Source: Clostridia bacterium
GTDB lineage: Bacteria > Bacillota > Clostridia > Acetivibrionales > JAFADI01
Direction of reading: 5' to 3'
Assembly: GCA_026418695.1 (NCBI GenBank)
Contig: JAOAAU010000114.1
Location: forward strand, 1-45,869
DNA: 45,869 nt
Part shown: piece by piece, positions 41,029-45,869 of the stretch
Numbering within the stretch: the stretch's first letter is position 1
Layout of the letters: each line of letters opens with the position of its first letter
Notes under the pieces: generated by a model
What the model was told of the DNA's origin: nothing
The model's input: the letters and a program-made list of their open reading frames with translations, nothing else
Databases searched by the model: none
Translations under genes and position numbers: made by a program

Positions 41029-41051
41029 CAAACATTTTATATTATTGTTTG
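41029..41051. promoter_or_regulatory. candidate TetR operator
   Basis: CAAACA (41029-41034) and TGTTTG (41046-41051) are inverted arms around an 11-base AT-rich centre. A further CCAAACA occurs at 41012-41018. They lie just upstream of the TetR gene that ends at 41002. Confidence 0.4.
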
Positions 41052-41076
41052 GATATTTGTCAAGGGACTTTTAAAA

Positions 41077-41176
41077 GGGGGACGCTTCTCAAAAACTGAT
41101 ACTATTCAATTCCTGAAGTACTGTCTTGTGCCCACTTTTAAATCGCATAGGTATATCTTTTTGAGAAGCGTCCCCC
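41077..41176. repeat. GGGGACGCTTCTC-type element (family B, copy 3, 100 bp)
   Basis: Perfect 19-bp arms GGGGGACGCTTCTCAAAAA (41077-41095) and its complement (41158-41176), with a 62-bp interior unlike the other copies. It lies between two minus-strand TetR genes, 75 bases upstream of one and 70 downstream of the other. Confidence 0.85.
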
Positions 41177-41246
41177 CACCAAAAAGAAAAAGCCCTTGGG
41201 TTGTTCGAATCACCCATGAGCCATTATTCTAACCTATATATTCCCT

Positions 41247-41858
41247 TCATTCAGCCTTCAATCCATCAATCACAATTTTTGTCTGAGTACTCAACGATTC
41301 CCGCAAAGCTTCCATCGTCATTCCCTCATCCGAGACATATCTCAAAATGTGAAAAACTAGTAAACTATATTGTGTTAAAACCGCACCTTCAACATCGGAT
41401 TCCTTTTTTAAAAAACCATCTGCTTTTAGTTTTATTAGCAATTCAGAAAACTTGTTCAAATAAACGGTATCAATTTTCGCGATCATTTCCATCATGGACG
41501 GCTGCTTCGAAAGCATGTTGGAAATGAATTCACGCCAGATCAGCTTATTGTATGTAGAAAAGCTTTCAAAATAAATATCGTAAAAGGAATTTATAGCTGC
41601 CAGTATATCCTTTGATCGGCTCCCGATGGCTTTATCGAAATCCGGAACATATCCTTCTGCCCTGTCCGCAATGATAGAAAGTAAAAGATCTCCTTTAGAT
41701 TTATAATAGTTATAAAGGGTACCTACTCCAAGATTGGCCTCTTCGGCAATCTGGCCCATGGTTGCAGCATCAAAACCCACAGATCCGAAAAGTTTAATTG
41801 CAGCACTCTGTATCCGGTACTTTCTATCCGATTTCTTTTTTTCTCTCAAACCCGGCAT
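41247..41858 (-). CDS. TetR/AcrR family regulator
   Basis: 203 residues. Helix-turn-helix at about 10-55 (YRIQSAAIKLFGSVGFDAATMGQIAEEANLGVGTLYNYYKSKGDLL); the C-terminal part resembles ligand domains of fatty-acid or drug-responsive TetR proteins. I prefer ATG 41858, preceded by GTGGAGA at good spacing; a GTG at 41879 is in frame but has no separate ribosome site. No obvious operon partner on the same strand. Target genes unknown. Confidence 0.9.
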   Translation of the reverse strand: MPGLREKKKSDRKYRIQSAAIKLFGSVGFDAATMGQIAEEANLGVGTLYNYYKSKGDLLLSIIADRAEGYVPDFDKAIGSRSKDILAAINSFYDIYFESFSTYNKLIWREFISNMLSKQPSMMEMIAKIDTVYLNKFSELLIKLKADGFLKKESDVEGAVLTQYSLLVFHILRYVSDEGMTMEALRESLSTQTKIVIDGLKAE

Positions 41859-42042
41859 ATTTGTCTCCACTGAATCCACTGTTATACGTTCTTAATAAAA
41901 ATTATATCCTATTTATGTTTTCAGGTAAATGCACTGCATCAATCTGAAATGTATTCACCCTCCGAAAATGCAGTTAGAATAGATATATGAGCAGCTTACC
42001 CACAAAAATTCTACAGGAAGCTTTACTTCAAGAAATCAGTGA

Positions 42043-42062
42043 GCAGTAAGCAGTAAGCAGTA
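42043..42062. repeat. short tandem repeat, almost three copies of GCAGTAA
   Basis: GCAGTAAGCAGTAAGCAGTA. It lies in the gap between the TetR start (41858) and the stop of the next gene (42089). No function apparent. Confidence 0.8.
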
Positions 42063-42088
42063 CACATTCCAGCTATTAGCCACAGTTA

Positions 42089-42547
42089 CTAAGGTCTACA
42101 GTTGTTCGCATTTTGGCAGAACTTACAATTTATATTTTTACACTCCTTGCAGACACCTGTTCTGACAACAATTATCGCAAGCAGCATTAAAACCCAGAAT
42201 GCTATAAAAAGGTTTATCTGCCGGAGCAGCCAATACTGCGGGAAAGCAAAAAATACCGCCAAAGGGCTTAATGCAAGAAGGATTTCCCCAGTTGAATATT
42301 TTGACGGTGTACTGGGTTTAAACAATTTGCTGACAATCCACCCGAAAATTACATGCCTGCAGGTTTCATCAGTTACATGCGGACATTTTCTACAATAATG
42401 GTATAGTACATTCAGAAATGCAATGGGTGTACATATCGTATAGGCCAGACCCATTATTATTGAAACAGCAAACAATTGATAGACAGCTATTCCTATGGCT
42501 GCAAATGCCAGTATGAGGCTCAATACCCCAGGCGCCTTATAATTCAT
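42089..42547 (-). CDS. small membrane protein with two cysteine clusters
   Basis: 152 residues, about four hydrophobic segments (8-26, 30-48, 88-104 and 110-128). Two Cys groups face the same side: YHYCRKCPHVTDETCRHVIFG (about 50-70) and the C-terminal CKECKNINCKFCQNANNC (about 133-150). Such clusters could bind a metal or an iron-sulphur centre. Family not recognised. TAAGGAGG precedes the ATG. It follows another small membrane protein gene by 46 bases, so the two are likely an operon. A redox or metal role is inference. Confidence 0.75.
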   Translation of the reverse strand: MNYKAPGVLSLILAFAAIGIAVYQLFAVSIIMGLAYTICTPIAFLNVLYHYCRKCPHVTDETCRHVIFGWIVSKLFKPSTPSKYSTGEILLALSPLAVFFAFPQYWLLRQINLFIAFWVLMLLAIIVVRTGVCKECKNINCKFCQNANNCRP

Positions 42548-42593
42548 ATCCAGTAACCTCCTTAAGATTTTTTCCCATTGTATTTAGATGGAC

Positions 42594-42983
42594 TCAGCCT
42601 CGGATACAGGAGTATACCAGTAGAAGCAAGTTAATCACTCCTGTAATTGCTATACCCCATATAAACAGGAATGAGGTAAACATCGTAAAAACATTCGTCT
42701 TCCACGTATTTGCAGCAAGATGCACGAGAAGGTGTAGGATACCCAGTGAATTGATTAAAACCAAGAACGGAAGATTAATATTTTTAGATACAGACCATAA
42801 GTAATAAAATAAAATCATACAAAATGGAATATGGACATAAAGAAATATGAGGTACCGGGTCCGCTCCTTCAACCCGCTTAGAAACCCCATCATCCTCCAT
42901 TCACCCAGGTAGGCAGCATCGAATTCATGCATAAAGAAAAAGATGGCAAACATACAGGAAAAAGCAATCATAAAAAGTTTCAT
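42594..42983 (-). CDS. small membrane protein with HEFDA motif
   Basis: 129 residues, four hydrophobic segments. Near the first span it has FFMHEFDAAYLGEWRMMGFL (about residues 17-36), a motif I associate with DUF6713-like proteins but cannot confirm. His residues recur in later spans (HIPF, HLLVHLAANTW), so a heme or metal site is possible. AGGTGGG lies before the ATG at 42983; an in-frame GTG at 42995 is inside that site. First gene of the pair with the cysteine-rich protein. Confidence 0.72.
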   Translation of the reverse strand: MKLFMIAFSCMFAIFFFMHEFDAAYLGEWRMMGFLSGLKERTRYLIFLYVHIPFCMILFYYLWSVSKNINLPFLVLINSLGILHLLVHLAANTWKTNVFTMFTSFLFIWGIAITGVINLLLLVYSCIRG

Positions 42984-43156
42984 TAAGCAGCCCACCTCAC
43001 AAGCGAAATTTTCAATTTAACAATAATGAATTTAATTCATTTTAGAACTATATTCATTATTTGTCAATTTCTATTCTCTTTTATACCACAATTTTCTATC
43101 TATTCAGCTGTAATTGATTCCTTACATAAATCTACATATAAACAGCCAATGAAAAA

Positions 43157-43184
43157 GACCCTAAAGCCAATAAGCTTCAGAGTC
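43157..43184 (-). terminator. terminator of the carbonic-anhydrase-like gene
   Basis: CCCTAAAGC-type arm at 43157-43167 pairs, with two wobble positions, with GCTTCAGAGTC at 43174-43184. On the minus strand the stem is followed by TTTTTC. It lies 32 bases past the stop. Confidence 0.8.
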
Positions 43185-43215
43185 CGTCACTCCCTACTTT
43201 GATAATACTTTTCTT

Positions 43216-43779
43216 TTACTCCGTAATAATACTCAGCATATTGTCATCAATGGTATACAGCAGTGGCGCCACCATCACTCCCGGGTATTTTTCTTCCAGA
43301 CGCTTGGCCTCCCGAGCTACGAAATCCAGCTCATTATCAATCTCAAACATGGGGGCATAATTCATAAAGTGCTCTTCTGCCCGCTGTCTTTCCCATCCAG
43401 CATTTTTACTAAGCCCCTCAATGAACTGCTCTCTTTTTGAAACCAAATTCACCATCCCGCAATTGTCATGAGCAATGATGGCAATATGTCCCACATTTCC
43501 TATAGCAATGGCGTAGGAAACCTTGAACTCGCTATATCGCAGATTAGCGCCGCCGGTTCTGATAATATAGGCAAAGTTCTCCGGGATCCTAAGCTGCTTT
43601 CTGTTATCCATACACATGCCAACAAGCAGTTGTGCCGAGTCATAAGTTTTGAAGTCACCCATCAGGTTTTGGTATCTGATCAATTCTCCAATGGGGGTAT
43701 CTCTATATTCAAGAGGAATCTGCTTCTCTTCTTTTATCTTTTTTAGCTGCACTGTATCCCGTCCTTCTCTTGTTTTCAT
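43216..43779 (-). CDS. beta-carbonic-anhydrase-like protein
   Basis: 187 residues. The zinc site of beta carbonic anhydrases is visible: Cys56-x-Asp58-x-Arg60 (CMDNR) and His104-x-x-Cys107 (HDNC). RTGGANLR (about 74-81) and SYAIAIGNVGHIAIIAHDNCG are also typical. Such enzymes interconvert CO2 and bicarbonate, but shorter members like this have other or unknown activities. I prefer ATG 43779, preceded by GAGG at about 10 bases, over 43791. Monocistronic with its own terminator. Confidence 0.85.
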   Translation of the reverse strand: MKTREGRDTVQLKKIKEEKQIPLEYRDTPIGELIRYQNLMGDFKTYDSAQLLVGMCMDNRKQLRIPENFAYIIRTGGANLRYSEFKVSYAIAIGNVGHIAIIAHDNCGMVNLVSKREQFIEGLSKNAGWERQRAEEHFMNYAPMFEIDNELDFVAREAKRLEEKYPGVMVAPLLYTIDDNMLSIITE

Positions 43780-43867
43780 ATATTCTACCATCCTCAGCCG
43801 GCGATGTCTATTAAGTTAATGATCGGATAAATATCCTGACTTCATTATTGCATTATAATAAAGAAAA

Positions 43868-43912
43868 AATACTCCCCTCTAACATTGCTTCCCAACTGCA
43901 ATCAGGAGTATT
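43868..43912 (-). terminator. terminator of the GNAT gene
   Basis: AATACTCC (43868-43875) pairs with GGAGTATT (43905-43912), with an inner TTGC/GCAA pair. The minus strand continues TTTTTTCTT. It lies 38 bases past the stop. Confidence 0.75.
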
Positions 43913-43949
43913 TGAAAACATCACCCATTTCAAACTTGCTCAATGGGCA

Positions 43950-44537
43950 TTACTCTTTCACTGAAAGCTGCATCTTATGGATAAACTGCTCCCCCATCAA
44001 TCCAAGGTATACTCGATGCATAATCTCACCAATCTTTTGGTCGATGATTTCTTCGGAAATACTGATTGGTAATGCCATCAGATGCATCGGAACATCCCAT
44101 ATGGAATAATCAATTCCAGGAATCAGATGATACCCCAATCTCTCATAAAAAGCAATTCGCCCATTACGATCGTCAAGTTCTTCAGGAGTCTCTGATAGCT
44201 CCGGCTTTTCCACCTCTACGATTATCGCCTGTTTATGCCGGTATATTTCATGCAGCTTTTTCATAAATGCTGTGCCTATTCCCTGACCACGGTAATCCTC
44301 CAGCACTGCCAACAGGCTTATGAGGACATATCCATTCTCATTCCCTGCGGCACATATCGCATAAGCAAGGTCCCTGGATCTGTCACATAAAACCAGACCT
44401 TCCTGGACACCGTTCTGCAATTGTTGGTATAACACAGCATAAGGTGCATACTCGCCCGGAAGGAAATCCTTCTTTATATGTTGGTAGAAGCCTTTGAGCT
44501 CAGACAGCTTCATAGTGCGTACGGTGTACTTCGGCAT
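43950..44537 (-). CDS. GNAT family N-acetyltransferase
   Basis: 195 residues with the acetyl-CoA-binding motif A: LLAVLEDYRGQGIGTAFMKKLHEI (about 73-96, Q/R-x-x-G-x-G as RGQGIG), then a motif B-like IAFYERLGYHLIPG. Acetyl-group transfer to an unknown amine. The C-terminal 40 residues (about 155-195) extend beyond the minimal domain and are probably helical. AAGGAGG precedes ATG 44537; earlier in-frame codons to 44603 have no such site. Monocistronic, with its own terminator. Confidence 0.9.
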   Translation of the reverse strand: MPKYTVRTMKLSELKGFYQHIKKDFLPGEYAPYAVLYQQLQNGVQEGLVLCDRSRDLAYAICAAGNENGYVLISLLAVLEDYRGQGIGTAFMKKLHEIYRHKQAIIVEVEKPELSETPEELDDRNGRIAFYERLGYHLIPGIDYSIWDVPMHLMALPISISEEIIDQKIGEIMHRVYLGLMGEQFIHKMQLSVKE

Positions 44538-44844
44538 ATGATTCCTCCTTCGTGCTGCGTTTATTTGGTTAATTACTGTCATCATATATTTTCTTGTATT
44601 CACTGTTCATAGACAAATCTTTATTTCCCATTTTGAATTGCTTTGCTCATTTTTGTTCATTCCATAAGCATAGAATAATCCTTAAGCTCCTCAAATCTTC
44701 CATTTCTTTAACAAGTTATATTATAGAGTATACTCCAATTCAATATAAGTCTATCCTTTAATAGACACAACATGGCTTAACCTTATTTCTGCGAGTGATT
44801 CGCTAGCCCTCAAGTTTGTCATGCCTAGAAGACTTTTAAAATAA
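44538..44844. other. intergenic region without recognised features
   Basis: Divergent gap between the GNAT gene and the SLH gene promoter. AT-rich; I found no gene and no clear operator. Confidence 0.5.
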
Positions 44845-44874
44845 TTGCAAATTCTTAGAACTTTTTGGTATAAT
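44845..44874 (+). promoter_or_regulatory. promoter of the SLH protein gene
   Basis: TTGCAA (44845-44850), an 18-bp spacer and extended -10 TGGTATAAT (TATAAT at 44869-44874). The start near 44881 leaves a leader of about 113 bases before the ATG at 44994, long for this window. Confidence 0.65.
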
Positions 44875-44993
44875 TTGTGACATGTTAATTTTTTTTGGCA
44901 TTTTGTTTTGTTAACCTGCGATAAATATTAAAACCTGATATATAATGATCAAAATTTAAGTTTAAGAATATTAACAATGGGAGGATTCACAGA

Positions 44994-45869
44994 ATGAAAT
45001 TTTTTAAAAGGGGCATTCTTTTAACAACATTGATTTGTCTGATATTTACGTTATTCTACTCCAATGTATCGGCAAACTCAGCATCATTTTCAGACGTCCC
45101 GCAGGGATTCTGGGCGTATGATGCAATTATGAAAATGGTAAACCAAAATGTACTTTCAGGATATCCCGATGGTACCTTTAGACCAGATAGCCCGGTAACA
45201 CGTGCCGAGTTTGCAAAAATGATGGTGAATGCACTTGGACTGCCCGTAACAACACCACAGGGAACTACTTTTAAAGATGTTGGTCTGTCTGAATGGTCAA
45301 TCAATTATGTAGAAGCAGCCAAGAACTATTTAACAGGCTATAAGACCGCTGACGGATTTTACTTTAAACCTTATGAAAATGCGTCAAGGGAAGACATGGC
45401 CTGTGCTCTGGTCCTTGCAAAAGGCTATGGCAATAGCGAAGCAGACCTGTCAAAGCTGCAAAGAATTTTTAGTGACCACCAGGAAATCTCTCCTGCCTTG
45501 CAAAAATATGTTTTAATATCATTTGAAAAGAGTTTGATCAAGGGTTACAGCAACGGCACCTTCAAACCCAAAGGAACCCTCACCAGGGGGGAAGCTGCTT
45601 CGTTACTGTATAACGCATCCTTATCCAAAAAAGAAGAAAAAGTTCCAATGCTGAATGAAGGAAGTACCAAGCTTTCTGGTGTTGTTACATTCACCGCTAT
45701 TGGTGATAATAACGAAAGAAGGCTTTGGATTGACGTAGAAGGAATGCCAAAAAGATCTTACGCGTGCAGCAGCCAAATACCGGATTCAGCCTTTAATGCA
45801 GCCCGTGAAGGTGCAAAGGTTGAATTTGCTATCGACAAGGATAATAATATCCTAAGTCTTAATATAATC
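44994..45869 (+). CDS. S-layer homology (SLH) domain protein, partial (C-terminus off the right edge)
   Basis: Open from ATG 44994 to the last base, 292 codons with no stop. A signal peptide (about 1-28, FKRGILLTTLICLIFTLFYS) is followed by three SLH repeats: FSDVPQGFWAYDAI...GYPDGTFRPDSPVTRAEFAKMM, then FKDVGLSEWSINYV...REDMACALVLAKG, then a more divergent ALQKYVLISFEKSLIKGYSNGTFKPKGTLTRGEAASLL. SLH modules bind pyruvylated cell-wall polymer, so the protein is displayed on the cell surface. After the repeats (about 230 on) a beta-rich unknown domain starts. GGGAGG precedes the ATG. The function of the rest cannot be seen. Confidence 0.93.
   Translation, partial: MKFFKRGILLTTLICLIFTLFYSNVSANSASFSDVPQGFWAYDAIMKMVNQNVLSGYPDGTFRPDSPVTRAEFAKMMVNALGLPVTTPQGTTFKDVGLSEWSINYVEAAKNYLTGYKTADGFYFKPYENASREDMACALVLAKGYGNSEADLSKLQRIFSDHQEISPALQKYVLISFEKSLIKGYSNGTFKPKGTLTRGEAASLLYNASLSKKEEKVPMLNEGSTKLSGVVTFTAIGDNNERRLWIDVEGMPKRSYACSSQIPDSAFNAAREGAKVEFAIDKDNNILSLNII

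Overview
The window is chromosomal DNA from a low-to-medium GC Gram-positive anaerobe of the class Clostridia (Bacillota). Evidence: near-consensus sigma-A promoters, AGGAGG-type ribosome binding sites, an S-layer (SLH) protein, and families common in anaerobic Clostridia (DUF1858 with a hemerythrin, an EFR1-type flavodoxin/ferredoxin, a DUF4914 P-loop protein, a NimA-like flavoprotein). I cannot name a genus. There are no rRNA genes, no CRISPR array and no intact transposon. Small palindromic repeats built on GGGGACGsTTC are scattered through the window.

Layout. 1-2.2 kb: a partial ABC ATPase and a MATE exporter. 2.3-6.9 kb: an ECF sigma factor, a small membrane protein (candidate anti-sigma) and a membrane protein ending in two zinc ribbons, followed by a secreted M61-like metallopeptidase and a short-chain dehydrogenase. 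6.9-8.9 kb: a four-gene operon (DUF1858, unknown, hemerythrin, unknown) whose promoter carries a perfect CRP/FNR-type palindrome centred at -41.5. 9.1-14.9 kb: an MFS transporter, a phospholipase-C-like protein, an HD hydrolase, a NimA-like flavoprotein, an AraC regulator, and VOC and YciI proteins. 15.4-17.9 kb: a transglutaminase-like lipoprotein, and a TetR-hydrolase operon with a clear operator.

18.1-23.5 kb holds the most unusual locus. It encodes a 1323-residue protein with two tandem TsaA/TrmO-like modules (the first degenerate) fused to a complete two-ATPase UvrA-like protein. Divergent to it are a GyrI-like ligand-binding protein and an AraC regulator that carries its own GyrI-like domain. 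This looks like a ligand-sensing unit controlling a composite nucleic-acid-modification/DNA-damage ABC protein.

23.6-28.4 kb: a YdcZ-type DMT transporter pair next to a Crp-family regulator, a MarR operon with a 41-bp operator, a soluble protein of unknown function, and a resolvase-fold protein without its catalytic serine. 28.5-38 kb: a DUF1189 protein, a Ca2+ P-type ATPase with nested inverted repeats just upstream, a DUF4914 P-loop protein, DUF2294, a TetR/membrane-protein operon with two operators around its core promoter, DedA and an initiator tRNA. 38-45.9 kb: an ArsC/Spx-like protein, a TetR-nitroreductase-EFR1 redox operon, another TetR, two small membrane proteins, a beta-carbonic-anhydrase-like protein, a GNAT and an SLH protein that runs off the right edge.

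Most regulators here (TetR x4, AraC x2, MarR, Crp) sit beside an identifiable palindrome or a divergent partner. The region therefore reads as a set of small, separately inducible stress, redox and detoxification modules.
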